Source of the DNA: Rhodoligotrophos appendicifer
Lineage (GTDB): Bacteria > Pseudomonadota > Alphaproteobacteria > Rhizobiales > Im1
Assembly: GCF_007474605.1 (NCBI RefSeq)
Contig: NZ_VHKL01000015.1
Location: forward strand, 1 to 64,000
DNA: 64,000 nt
Reading direction: 5' to 3'
Below, piece after piece: positions 1 through 8,428 of this stretch. The notes beneath the pieces are model-generated. The model saw only the letters and a program-made list of their open reading frames with translations. It was not told the DNA's origin and made no database searches. The position numbers and the translations under genes are program-made. The first letter of the stretch is position 1. The number at the start of each line of letters is the position of its first letter.

Positions 1-529
1 ACAGGCGAATGGACGGAGCCCGTTGCTGCACGATGATGCTGCCATCTTCGGCTTGGCGGTTCTCCGCACTCCGCTCGCGATACTGGCCGAGAGAAACCTG
101 CTGCTCATCGCTTGCATCGCTCATGCCTTGCTGATTTTCGTCATAGGCAGCAAGATTTCTGATCTGGTTCGGCTCTGTGCGGAACATGTAGACATAGTCG
201 TTCTGCAGGCCGAGTTGGTTGAGCGCGACCAGCCGCGGCTCCTCGCCAAGGCCGAGGGAGTTCCTGAACACGATGACAGCCTGGGGCTGGTTTCTGTTGT
301 TGACGATGACGCCGTCGATCCGTCCGATTGTCTCGCCATCGGGATCATAGACCATCTGGCCTCTCAGATCCGAAACGCGGGCCTGTCGTTCCCAGCTGGC
401 GGTGTTGTTGTTGGCGTTTGCGTTCTGCTCCGTGCGCTGAGCCTGGCTCGTGTCATTGGCCGTCTGTGCCATGGCCCCGACGGGAAGCAGCATTGTCGAG
501 GTTAGGAGAAGGACTGGAAAGATCTTCAT
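1..529 (-). CDS. PRC-barrel domain exported protein (3' end outside window)
   Basis: The gene starts at ATG 529 and runs off the left edge, giving 176 visible codons. A GGGAG ribosome site lies 8 bases before the ATG. A signal peptide covers about residues 1-22 (hydrophobic LLLTSTMLLP core, cleavage after AMAQ). A Gln/Asn-rich linker follows, and from about residue 52 there is a PRC-barrel-like segment containing VSDLRGQMVYDPDGETIGRI. PRC-barrel proteins of this secreted type are common in Rhizobiales and usually have no assigned reaction. The family call rests on the GxxVYDxxGExIGxIDxVxV pattern. The C-terminus is unseen, so a second PRC copy is possible. Confidence 0.72.
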   Translation of the reverse strand, partial: MKIFPVLLLTSTMLLPVGAMAQTANDTSQAQRTEQNANANNNTASWERQARVSDLRGQMVYDPDGETIGRIDGVIVNNRNQPQAVIVFRNSLGLGEEPRLVALNQLGLQNDYVYMFRTEPNQIRNLAAYDENQQGMSDASDEQQVSLGQYRERSAENRQAEDGSIIVQQRAPSIRL

Positions 530-627
530 TGAGATGACTCCCGTTAGATTTATGTATTTTGAAGCGTTTCGATGAACGCCTTGCGGTGATCAGCGGTCGA
601 TCGCTGTATCCATTCTTCAGCATCCGC

Positions 628-1248
628 TCAGTTGGCGGCGCTGGCCGAATTTGAGCTGCCGGATCCGGACTTGTTCCGCTGCTGCTCGATCACATCGGAT
701 GCGCGTTGATCCGGTGCCTGTTGGCAGGCCACGACGGTCTCCTTCACAGGGATCTCGAAATAGCCGCTCATGGCCGCGATCTGAGGAGATGCACTGCCGC
801 TCGAGGCTGAGCCTGTGGTCCCTGCTGAGGAGGAGTTCGCCGCCGCGTTGGGTTTGGACGTATCCGAGGAGCTCGCCTGGGAGCCCGTCGATGCGCCCGA
901 AGAGCCGCTCTGTGAGCCTGTGGCTGACGAGCCCGTGGCTGAAGAACTCGTTTGCGTATTCGTCGGGCCTTTACTGGACTGATTGTCGCCAGTGGAGCCC
1001 GACATGGATCCCGACGAGCGCTTCCCTTCGTTATATCCACTCACGAAATACAACACGCCCGCCACGGTTCTTGTGTCCATGGCGGTGATTTCCCGGCATG
1101 TGATGTCGCTCGCTTGACGCTCCGTGGACGCCGCTGAGCTCGTTGTTGAGCTGGATCCTGAGGCACCGGAGTTCGAGCTTTGGGCGAAGGCTGCCGGCAT
1201 GCTAGCCACCAGCGCGGCAGCAGATATAGCAAAAAGGTACCGTGACAT
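628..1248 (-). CDS. HdeA-like periplasmic protein with a Ser/Gly/Thr-rich insertion
   Basis: This 206-residue protein has a signal peptide (about residues 1-22, ending PAAFA). GGAGAG sits 7 bases before the ATG. The first conserved block (about 46-76) contains Cys51 in DITCREITAMDT and the hydrophobic GVLYFVSGYNEG. The second block (about 155-185) contains FEIPVKETVVACQQAP with Cys175. These resemble the two halves of the HdeA acid-chaperone fold, which is closed by one disulfide. About 75 residues of Ser/Gly/Thr/Asn-rich low-complexity sequence separate the halves, and the N- and C-terminal tails are also Ser-rich. A role as a periplasmic acid or stress chaperone is inferred from family resemblance only. 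The disulfide is likewise inferred. Confidence 0.6.
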   Translation of the reverse strand: MSRYLFAISAAALVASMPAAFAQSSNSGASGSSSTTSSAASTERQASDITCREITAMDTRTVAGVLYFVSGYNEGKRSSGSMSGSTGDNQSSKGPTNTQTSSSATGSSATGSQSGSSGASTGSQASSSDTSKPNAAANSSSAGTTGSASSGSASPQIAAMSGYFEIPVKETVVACQQAPDQRASDVIEQQRNKSGSGSSNSASAAN

Positions 1249-1758
1249 GGCATTTCTCTCCTAATAATTGAGGTTTTTTTGAGCCTGCATTGGGGCGACT
1301 CAATGGTTCAACAGGAGAACTCCTCCTCCGTTCCAATTTCACGAGAAAAATCTGATGTCAAAAAAATGTTACCTCATATTTATATTAGATAATTCTTGTT
1401 ATTATCTTTATGTTATTTGTTTTTTGGTCAGTAACTTATACTTTTATGCACGTATTGATTATAATCAGTTAAAAAGACTATCTTATACTAATCTCTAATT
1501 TATGTTACTTTAGTGAACCGACGGCGCAGCGATGCCCAGAGCCAGGTTAGAACGTTCCGCTCGGTCGCTCAGGCTTGCAATTTCTTCCGGATGTTTCAGC
1601 GACGGGTACGTTTCGCCTCGCCCGTAATCGGCGCCGATGGTGGTGCATCTCCCGGTTATACTTTGATGTCCTTCGCTTCGACCTGGAACCAGCATCGGCA
1701 AAGTCTCTTCTGTCTATGACGGGGGTGACGGAAACCAAAATTGAAAGAAGGAATGAGG
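1249..1758. other. Intergenic region with an AT-rich island
   Basis: No supported gene was found here. Bases about 1340-1515 are strikingly AT-rich (runs such as TTATTATCTTTATGTTATTT) in an otherwise GC-rich window. The stretch 1516-1740 returns to normal composition and has only short unconvincing open frames on both strands. The island probably carries the upstream control region of the HdeA-like gene and could be a nucleoid-protein (H-NS/MucR-like) binding region. No promoter could be defined with confidence. Confidence 0.5.
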
Positions 1759-2460
1759 ATGACGGCTCGACGGATACTCTTACCCTCGCTGCTGACGGGA
1801 CTGGCTTTGCTGGCGCCGATCCCTGCGCAGGCGAACTCGTGCGGCGCTCAGACGAAGGCGGCCGCAGGTGAAACAATCCAGGCGATTGCTGTGCGCTGCG
1901 ACGTGGCGCTGGACGACCTGCAAGGCGCCAATCCGAATCTGCAGAGTGGCCCATTGGCAGCGGGCATGGTCGTGGACATGCCGGGGTTCCTCGGCGGCTC
2001 CCTGTCCGAGAACGCGCGCAACGCCGTGCGCGAGGCCGGCGATCAAATCAAGGGTGCGGCAGGCCGCGCGGGAAAGTCGGTGTCGGATTTCTTGCGCGAT
2101 GAGCCCGATCTCAACCGTGACATTCTGGAGTTCGGCGAGAGCCTGGGCTTGCCCGGTGTGAAGGCGCCCCCTCCGGAGACGGGAGCCGAGGCGAGGGTCA
2201 CCCCGCAGTCAGGACGGCCTGGCGATCAGGTCGAGATCCGTGCGTCCGGATTTCGCGCCGACGTGGCGGTGAAGATCTACGCGACCTCCGCCGCGGGGCA
2301 ACAGGAGCTCCTCGGCAGCGCCGTTGCCGATGCCGCAGGCCGCGTGGAGCAGAAGGTGACGGTTCCCAACCGCCCGGTCGGCGATAAGCTGTCGTTTGCA
2401 GTCGAGACGGAACGGATGCGGCTGTCGACGGAGCCTTTCGCCGTGACCGCGGCGCCTTGA
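1759..2460 (+). CDS. Exported protein with N-terminal LysM-like and C-terminal Ig-like domain
   Basis: I chose ATG 1759 because AGAAGGA (1746-1752) lies 6 bases upstream; earlier in-frame TTG and ATG codons are too close to it or precede it. The 233-residue product has a signal peptide ending at about AQA. A LysM-like segment follows (CGAQTKAAAGETIQAIA through DDLQGANPNL), which in the family binds peptidoglycan or related glycans. A helical linker leads to a C-terminal beta-rich region (about residue 150 on, with the GRPGDQVEIRASGF pattern) typical of secreted Ig-like or filamin-like modules. Two Cys near the start of LysM could form a disulfide. A cell-wall-associated role is inferred. Confidence 0.62.
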   Translation: MTARRILLPSLLTGLALLAPIPAQANSCGAQTKAAAGETIQAIAVRCDVALDDLQGANPNLQSGPLAAGMVVDMPGFLGGSLSENARNAVREAGDQIKGAAGRAGKSVSDFLRDEPDLNRDILEFGESLGLPGVKAPPPETGAEARVTPQSGRPGDQVEIRASGFRADVAVKIYATSAAGQQELLGSAVADAAGRVEQKVTVPNRPVGDKLSFAVETERMRLSTEPFAVTAAP

Positions 2461-2530
2461 GGAAGAAGCCCGCCGCCGTACGAAGCCCTTTGGATGATCA
2501 GGCAAGCGGTCCGTTTGTTTGGAGGCCAAT

Positions 2531-2971
2531 ATGGATCTTTTTGATTTGCAGTGGCACCGGCTCCTGGAGGATCTGGTCACCGTCGCCGTCGCCTTCGTTC
2601 TCGCACTGCCGCTAGGCTGGCATCGCGAGGGGGGCAAGATTCGCGCAGGCTTGCGCACCTTTCCAGTGGTGGCCATGGCCGCCTGTGGATTTGCGCTCAT
2701 TGCCCGCTACGATCCAACCTCGAGCGCCGAGACTCGTGCGCGGATTCTTCAGGGGATCATTACCGGGGTGGGTTTCATCGGTGGAGGCGCGATCCTGAAA
2801 CGGGGCGACAACGTGCAAGGAGTGGTGACCGCGGCCAGCATCTGGAACACCGGCGCCATCGGCGTCGCCGTTGCCTATGCCCGGCTCGAGATTGCCATCG
2901 TGCTCAGCCTCATCAACTTTGTCTCCCTGATCCTTCTCACCCCCATGATCGACGACGACACCTCGACCTGA
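2531..2971 (+). CDS. MgtC/SapB-family membrane protein
   Basis: ATG 2531 is preceded by GGAGG at 2521-2525. The 146-residue product has four or five hydrophobic segments and the MgtC-family signatures: LGWHREGGKIRAGLRT early, TGVGFIGGGAIL in the middle, then GVVTAASIWNTGAIGVAVA. It is shorter than Salmonella MgtC and lacks the C-terminal soluble domain. Family members affect magnesium-limited growth and modulate F-type ATP synthase, but this short form has no established reaction. It stands alone between the LysM-like gene and the VTT-domain gene, with gaps of 70 and 169 bases. Confidence 0.82.
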   Translation: MDLFDLQWHRLLEDLVTVAVAFVLALPLGWHREGGKIRAGLRTFPVVAMAACGFALIARYDPTSSAETRARILQGIITGVGFIGGGAILKRGDNVQGVVTAASIWNTGAIGVAVAYARLEIAIVLSLINFVSLILLTPMIDDDTST

Positions 2972-3140
2972 CCGCTCCTCGCGCGGAGGGCGCGCGGGTG
3001 ATCGAACGGCTTGCAGTGTAATGGCTCGATTTCATCGGACAAGCGGAACCAAAAATCCTCGAGTCCTTTAGCAGTCGCGAGGACACATCGCCCGAGGGGC
3101 GGAGCTTAGATCGTTGCCTGGTCGCGCTGAAGGAGGAGAA

Positions 3141-3836
3141 GTGTCCACGAGCAACAAGACGATACTGAAGTGGACCGTTCCGGTGATCGCCATCTGCTGT
3201 CTTGCATTGGCTTGGTACTTTGTCCCGCTGAGGGAATGGGCGATCGCCTTCAGCAATTGGGCCGAGGACATGGGAGTCGCAGGGATCGCCCTTCTGAGTA
3301 TCGCCTATGTGATTTGCACGCTCCTTCTCGTCCCCGGCGTTCCCCTCACCCTCGCCGTGGCTTTCGTCTATGGCTGGTGGTCGCTGGCGATCTGTTTTCT
3401 CGGCGGCATGACGGCCGCCCTGATTGCATTCTTAGCCGGCAGGTATCTGGTTCGTGATCTGATTACGCGTTTCATCCGACGCCATCCCATGCTCAAGGCA
3501 GTGGACGCGGTGGCGCGCGAGGAAAGTTTCAAAACGATCCTCCTCGCCCGGCTGACGCCGGTCACGCCCTTTGCGATGGAGAACTACGCGTTTGGGATCA
3601 CCGGCGTGCGTCTGGTTCCCTATTTGGCGGCAACGGCAGTCGGCATCATCCCCGGCACCATCCTGAATGTCTGGGTGGGGGTCATCGGCCGAACTGCGGC
3701 GCGCGGCGGCGCCAGCGTCCTGGGTTGGAGCCTGCTGGGAATCGGATTGCTCGCCAGCATCGTCCTTGTCGTCTGGATCACCCGAAAAGCCAGGCGGAAG
3801 GTCCACCAGCAGAAGATCACGGAAGCGCGTAGCTGA
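3141..3836 (+). CDS. VTT-domain (TVP38/TMEM64/DedA-like) inner-membrane protein
   Basis: A GTG start at 3141 is favoured by AGGAGG at 3131-3136; the longer in-frame start at 3114 lacks such a site. The 231-residue product has about six membrane segments. The VTT core includes LLLVPGVPLTLAVAFVYGWW, then the charged loop LARLTPVTPFAMENYAFGIT, and GIIPGTILNVWVG. Proteins of this superfamily act as lipid scramblases or carriers, but the substrate of this one cannot be read from the sequence. The last 20 bases overlap the 3' end of the convergent glucose dehydrogenase gene. Confidence 0.8.
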   Translation: MSTSNKTILKWTVPVIAICCLALAWYFVPLREWAIAFSNWAEDMGVAGIALLSIAYVICTLLLVPGVPLTLAVAFVYGWWSLAICFLGGMTAALIAFLAGRYLVRDLITRFIRRHPMLKAVDAVAREESFKTILLARLTPVTPFAMENYAFGITGVRLVPYLAATAVGIIPGTILNVWVGVIGRTAARGGASVLGWSLLGIGLLASIVLVVWITRKARRKVHQQKITEARS

Positions 3837-5988
3837 TCACATAATCGCCGATAGGCGTTTCCATGAAGTGATGGCCGCCCGCCATGAAGCCGATATACTG
3901 CTTGCCGTCCACCTCGTAGCTGATGGGATTGGCCTGCCCGCCGGCGGGCAAGACATCCTCCCACACCACCTCTCCGGTCTTGATGTCCATGGCCCGGATC
4001 AGGTCGTCGGTCGCTGCCGCGATGAAGACCAGTCCTCCCGCTGTGATCAGGGGCCCGCCATTATTGGGCGTTCCGATCTGCACGTTGATATAAGTCGGCA
4101 GGCCGAAGGGACCGTTTCTGCGGGCTGTGCCGAGAGGGTGGTTCCACAATGTTTCGCCCGTCTTGAGATCGATGGCGCGGATGCCTCCATAAGGGGGTTC
4201 GGTGCACGGCATGCCCGTGAACGGCGCGCGCCAGCCGGCATTCACGTCGATGGCGTAGGGCGCACCTATCTGGGGATCTCCTTCGCCTTCGGCGCGGCCT
4301 TCCTCATCTGAGCGATCGTTGCGCTCATAGATCGGCGAAAGGTTTCGCCTCTCGGCCTCCTCCCGGGGCAACAGCCGGTTGAAGTTGGGGATGTTATTGT
4401 AGTTGGAGATGATGATGCCGCGCTCACGGTCGATGGCGATGCTGCCCCAATCCGCCCCGCCATTATAGCTAGGATATTGGATGTAATGGCGATCCGCCGT
4501 TGGCGGCGTGTAGATACCGTCATAGGACGCGCGCCGGAACTGAATCCGGCACCAGAGCTGATCGAGCGGCGTCATCCCCCACATGTCCTTCTCCTCCAGC
4601 CGGGGGAAGGCCAGGCTGTGATAGCGGGAGCGGGGCTGGGTCTTGGAGATCCAATCGGCTTCGACGCCGCCCGATGGGGCTTCGACTTCATCAACGGGGA
4701 AAAGCGACTCGCCGGTTCGCCGATCGAGCACGTAGATGTCCCCCTGCTTGCTCGCGAGGACGAGGGCCGGGACCGGTCCGCCATCTGCGGGGAAGTCCAA
4801 CAGGGTGGGTTGCGATCCGAGATCGTAATCCCAGACATCGCGGTGGACGGTCTGGAAGTGCCAAACCGGCTTGCCGGTGGTGACGTCTATCGCCACCAGG
4901 GAGGTCGCGTATTCGTTCTCGGCCTCGCTCCTGTTGCCGCCCCAATAGTCGACCGAGGAGTTCCCCATGGGGAGATAAACGTAGCCGAGCTGTTCGTCTC
5001 CGGCCGCCACCGTCCACATGTTGGGTGTGCCGCGGGTATAAGTTTCACCTTCAGGCGGCAGGCCGGTGAGCGCCGGATTGCCGAGGTCCCATGCCCAGGC
5101 CAGCGCGCCGGTCATGGCGTCGAAGCCCCGAATCACGCCCGAGGGAGCGTCCTCCGCCTCGCCGTCCTTCACTTGCGCGCCCGTGACGATGATGCCGCGC
5201 ACGATCGTGGGCGGCGCCGTGACGGCATACCAGCCCGGCACCTTTTTTCCGATGCCCTGCCACAAATCGACGGTTCCGTTCGGTCCGAAGTCGGCGCAGG
5301 GTTCGCCGCTTTCCGCATCGACGGCGATCAGCCTGGCGTCGAGGGTCGCCTCGATGATCCTCGTACCGCAGGCCTGACCTGCTGATGCATCGGGGGCACG
5401 ATAGTAGCTGACGCCGCGACAGCTGGCCCCATAGGGAATGGCTGCATTGTCGACCTGAGGATCATAGCGCCACTGCTCCTGTCCGGTGGCGGCATCGAGG
5501 GAGATCAGGATGTTCATGGCCGAGCAGAGGTACAGACGGTTCCCCACCTTCAGAGGAGTGGTCTCGGGTGCATATTTGCCTTCAGCCGAGCCCGTGGGCA
5601 TGTCGCCGGTACGGTAGGTCCACACCTTTCTGAGCTGGCCGACATTGTCGCGCGTGATCTGGCTGAGAGGGGAATACCGGGTGGCGTGTTCATCGCCTCC
5701 ATAGAAGGGCCAGTCCGCACCGACTTCGGGCTGCACGGCCGGAGGACGTGCTGCTGCGGCGGTTGGGATTTGCACCCCTGGACTTGGGGTTTGCACCCCT
5801 GGCGCCGCGTCCTGCTGTTCGATCGGGGGTGCCGCTTCGGGCGCGGCCCCGGGGGCCTGCAGCGGTGGTGCTGCGGGGGCGTTCTGGGCGGGCGGAACTG
5901 CAGGAGCATCTTGGGCGCTCACAGGGGGACCGAAAACCAGCACGCAGGCGATTGCTCCGAGAGGGATGATTTTGGTTGCCTTGAGCAT
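3817..5988 (-). CDS. PQQ-dependent glucose-dehydrogenase-type quinoprotein, catalytic polypeptide
   Basis: This 723-residue protein has its own signal peptide (about residues 1-25, ending PVSA) and a Pro/Ala-rich linker with a repeated GVQTPSPGVQIPT unit. An eight-bladed PQQ propeller begins at about residue 90 with DWPFYGGDEHATRYSPL. Repeated Trp-docking motifs (LVAIDVTTGKPVWHFQT, AIDLKTGETLWNHP, AMDIKTGEVVWEDVLP) are visible. In classical membrane glucose dehydrogenase this domain follows five membrane helices in one chain. Here those helices are encoded by the next gene upstream (6020-6409), with 31 bases between them. The likely reaction is periplasmic oxidation of glucose or a related polyol or sugar with quinone as acceptor. 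GAGGAG lies just before the ATG. Sugar specificity is unknown. Confidence 0.85.
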   Translation of the reverse strand: MLKATKIIPLGAIACVLVFGPPVSAQDAPAVPPAQNAPAAPPLQAPGAAPEAAPPIEQQDAAPGVQTPSPGVQIPTAAAARPPAVQPEVGADWPFYGGDEHATRYSPLSQITRDNVGQLRKVWTYRTGDMPTGSAEGKYAPETTPLKVGNRLYLCSAMNILISLDAATGQEQWRYDPQVDNAAIPYGASCRGVSYYRAPDASAGQACGTRIIEATLDARLIAVDAESGEPCADFGPNGTVDLWQGIGKKVPGWYAVTAPPTIVRGIIVTGAQVKDGEAEDAPSGVIRGFDAMTGALAWAWDLGNPALTGLPPEGETYTRGTPNMWTVAAGDEQLGYVYLPMGNSSVDYWGGNRSEAENEYATSLVAIDVTTGKPVWHFQTVHRDVWDYDLGSQPTLLDFPADGGPVPALVLASKQGDIYVLDRRTGESLFPVDEVEAPSGGVEADWISKTQPRSRYHSLAFPRLEEKDMWGMTPLDQLWCRIQFRRASYDGIYTPPTADRHYIQYPSYNGGADWGSIAIDRERGIIISNYNNIPNFNRLLPREEAERRNLSPIYERNDRSDEEGRAEGEGDPQIGAPYAIDVNAGWRAPFTGMPCTEPPYGGIRAIDLKTGETLWNHPLGTARRNGPFGLPTYINVQIGTPNNGGPLITAGGLVFIAAATDDLIRAMDIKTGEVVWEDVLPAGGQANPISYEVDGKQYIGFMAGGHHFMETPIGDYVISYALP

Positions 5989-6019
5989 AGGCGTCTCCTC
6001 AGGCCGTGTTCCAGGATGA

Positions 6020-6409
6020 TTACAATCTGCCGTCGCGTTTGTGTCTCGAGCACCGCCTCAGGATCGGAAGGCAGATCAACACGAGCAAGAGAACGACCGT
6101 GGGAGCGACCAACCGTGGAACCTGAGCCCACCAATCGAATCCCTTTTCCCACAGCGCCCACACCACTGTGCCTGCATAGGTAACGAGATAGACCCAGAGC
6201 GCGGCCATCGATGGGCGAAAGAGGAAGTAGGCAGTCAGCAGCAGGCCGAGCCCGGCAAAGCCGTAATACCAGGAGCCACCGAGCCCGATCAGCCAGAGTC
6301 CGCCGAGAAAGATCGGGAGGCCGAAGGCGATGACGAGAAGACCCAGCGCGAACAGCCAGAGATAACCCGATGACCCTCCTGCCGCATGGTCCCGTTGGAT
6401 GGGCGGCAT
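6020..6409 (-). CDS. Membrane anchor/quinone-site subunit matching the N-terminus of membrane glucose dehydrogenase
   Basis: ATG 6409 is placed by AGGAGG 5-6 bases upstream (a GTG at 6415 overlaps that site). The 129-residue protein has four or five transmembrane segments. Its core, LWLIGLGGSWYYGFAGLG and then WALWEKGFDWWAQVPRLVAP, matches the conserved N-terminal membrane domain of single-chain Gcd-type dehydrogenases. The Gcd domain anchors the enzyme and takes part in ubiquinone reduction. The gene is first in a two-gene operon with the catalytic quinoprotein, so the two products presumably assemble in the inner membrane. That assembly is inferred from the family and gene order. Confidence 0.75.
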   Translation of the reverse strand: MPPIQRDHAAGGSSGYLWLFALGLLVIAFGLPIFLGGLWLIGLGGSWYYGFAGLGLLLTAYFLFRPSMAALWVYLVTYAGTVVWALWEKGFDWWAQVPRLVAPTVVLLLVLICLPILRRCSRHKRDGRL

Positions 6410-6762
6410 CGGCACCTCCTATGTAGTTCCTCACCAGCAGATTTTTCTGCGTCTTGTATTGGCTAACTTTCCAGGCAGGGAACCGTTCCGGCCGAAACGC
6501 AAATCATCGCGGAGTCGTTTTTATTTGAGGGTCTGCGACACAGCCTTTTCCGAACCTCCCTGCCTCGGTTGACCTGCGAGCAGACACTGGGCGGAAGGAG
6601 GTCAACAGGAATCGCGGATGTTGCCCGTTGGCTCCGCTGCAGGAATTCGTTCCGGGGGCCAGGGAACTCCGGCACTGAAAATGCGTTCGCTGGAGGTGAG
6701 GGAACGCGGCTCCTTGCCAGAGACACCGCGCACATCGATAGGCAACGACCGGGAGAGTCGGG
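6410..6762. other. Divergent intergenic region between glucose dehydrogenase and oxidase operons
   Basis: About 350 bases separate the two divergent operons. It must hold both promoters, but no sigma-70 pair, operator or hairpin was convincing. Open frames on either strand are Arg-rich shadows without family features. The frame of the downstream CtaG-like gene is closed by TAG at 6739-6741, so that gene cannot extend into this region. Confidence 0.45.
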
Positions 6763-7317
6763 ATGGCGGGAGGCCTTGGCCCGTTTGCAATCCACATGCT
6801 GCAGCACATCCTGGCGATGAATGTTGCTGCACCCTTGATCATTCTCGCGCTGCATCGCCGCCTGCCGACGGACCTTTGGCGCTTCTGGCCCGTGGCGACG
6901 ATCTGCCAGATCGGTCTCCTATGGGGCTGGCATGCGCCGCCCGTCATGGCGTCTGCCATGGCGCATCCGGGCCTGCTGTTTGCCATGCATGGCTCCCTGT
7001 TCGTGTCTGCGCTGCTCTTCTGGGGCGCGCTGGCGACCATGCCGCAAGACAACCAGTGGCGGTCGATTTTCGCCTTGCTGGTCACAGGCAAGCTTTTCTG
7101 TCTCCTGGCTGTGCTTCTGGCGTTTTCGCCCCGGCTCCTGTTCGGGCATCTGCACGCTATTGGTGGAGATGGCGCGATGCTGGCGGACCAGCAGCTGGCC
7201 GGCCTTTGGATGCTGGTCGCCTGTCCTCTGACATATGTTTTGGCGGGAATCATCATTTCGTGGCGGTGGCTGCGGGATCTCGAGACGCGATACGAGAGCG
7301 ATGGCGGAACAGCCTGA
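6763..7317 (+). CDS. CtaG-like (caa3-type) cytochrome c oxidase assembly protein
   Basis: The 184-residue product is almost entirely membrane-embedded (five or six segments). It carries the family signatures HMLQHILAMNVAAPLIIL near the start, LLWGWHAPPV, and FAMHGSLFVSALLFWGAL. Caa3_CtaG proteins help copper delivery and assembly of aa3/caa3 oxidases in the inner membrane. GGGAGAG lies just before the ATG. It is shorter than the common 250-300-residue members and begins directly at the first His-rich helix, so it is either a short subtype or N-terminally reduced. It leads the first oxidase operon and overlaps the triheme cytochrome gene by 17 bases. Confidence 0.78.
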   Translation: MAGGLGPFAIHMLQHILAMNVAAPLIILALHRRLPTDLWRFWPVATICQIGLLWGWHAPPVMASAMAHPGLLFAMHGSLFVSALLFWGALATMPQDNQWRSIFALLVTGKLFCLLAVLLAFSPRLLFGHLHAIGGDGAMLADQQLAGLWMLVACPLTYVLAGIIISWRWLRDLETRYESDGGTA

Positions 7318-8428
7318 TCATGTCACTCGACTGACGCGATGGCAGCGGATCGGGATCGCGGCCCTCGGTCTGCTCTGCGCGGGGTTGGTCGGTGCCGTGC
7401 TCTTCATCTGGTCCGGCTATTACAACGTGGCCGCCGGTCGCGAGCATCTATCGTTGACGACGTGGATCCTTGAGCAGGTTCGGGATCAGTCGATCAAATC
7501 CCACAGCGACGACATCGAAGTCCCGGAGCTGGATGATCCGAATCTCATCCGTCTCGGCGCCGCTCATTATCAAGGGGCCTGCGTGTTCTGCCATGGGAGC
7601 CCCGATCAGCCGCGCAATCCCATCGTAGCGAACATGCTGCCGGCGCCGCCGGATCTGTCGGCCTCCAGCGAATATTCACCGGCGGAAGTCTACTGGATTG
7701 TCCTGAATGGCTTGAAATATACCGGAATGCCGGCTTGGCCCGCCGAGGGCCGCGGCGATGAGGTTTGGGCGCTCGTTGCTCTAATCGAGAGCTTCAAGAC
7801 CTCTGCCGGCGGATCTGGCCATGGGCTGGCGAATGACGACCGGCCGGCGGCGAAGCCGGGGCACGCACTTGCGGAAGGCAGTGAGCCGCCGGTTCTGACC
7901 GATTGCGTTCGCTGTCATGGCGACGAGACGGCCGCACCGATCAGTAATCTGGTGCCCAGCCTGTCCGGGCTGTCGAAAGACTACATCATGCGCTCACTTG
8001 AGGAATACCGCAGCAATCGCCGGCAGAGCGGGATTATGGAGCCCGTGGCCTTCGCGCTGACGCCTGAGGTCATGGAGAAGCTCGCAACCTATTACGCATC
8101 TCTCACGCCGCTGCCGCTGCCTGAGATCAACGCGCCGGAAGCGATCGACAATGGCAGAAGGATTGCCGCAGAGGGTGTGCCTGAGGCGGATGTCCCTGCC
8201 TGCCTCGCCTGTCATGGTGCCAGTCGGAGCAATAATTTCCCCGCGCTGGATGGCCAGCCCGCGGCCTATCTGGAGGCGCAGCTACGACTATGGCACAGCG
8301 GCGGTCGCGCCTTGACCGGCTACGGTGCGATCATGGCGCCGGTGGCTCGGCGCATGACCGCGCAGCAGATCCGCGATGTGAGCCTTTATTTCCAGGCACG
8401 CTCGGTACAGGGAGGGTCGTCGCCGTGA
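7301..8428 (+). CDS. Membrane-anchored triheme cytochrome c
   Basis: ATG 7301 follows GAGAG and overlaps the end of ctaG. The 375-residue protein has one N-terminal membrane segment (about residues 17-38) and then a periplasmic part with three CxxCH haem sites: CVFCH (94-98), CVRCH (202-206) and CLACH (301-305). These mark three class-I cytochrome c domains. Candidate Met ligands lie in LKYTGMPAWP and GYGAIMAPVARRM. In this operon it most likely passes electrons to the cytochrome-c-fused subunit II encoded next, whose GTG start overlaps this stop by 4 bases. The electron path is inferred from gene order. Confidence 0.85.
   Translation: MAEQPDHVTRLTRWQRIGIAALGLLCAGLVGAVLFIWSGYYNVAAGREHLSLTTWILEQVRDQSIKSHSDDIEVPELDDPNLIRLGAAHYQGACVFCHGSPDQPRNPIVANMLPAPPDLSASSEYSPAEVYWIVLNGLKYTGMPAWPAEGRGDEVWALVALIESFKTSAGGSGHGLANDDRPAAKPGHALAEGSEPPVLTDCVRCHGDETAAPISNLVPSLSGLSKDYIMRSLEEYRSNRRQSGIMEPVAFALTPEVMEKLATYYASLTPLPLPEINAPEAIDNGRRIAAEGVPEADVPACLACHGASRSNNFPALDGQPAAYLEAQLRLWHSGGRALTGYGAIMAPVARRMTAQQIRDVSLYFQARSVQGGSSP

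Noticed and set aside
1510-1740. Small genes on both strands before the LysM-like gene
   Set aside because: Several short frames overlap one another, none has a ribosome site with recognisable product, and composition is not informative.
5760-5830. Direct DNA repeat in the glucose dehydrogenase gene as a mobile-element footprint
   Set aside because: It simply encodes a duplicated Pro-rich linker unit within the frame.
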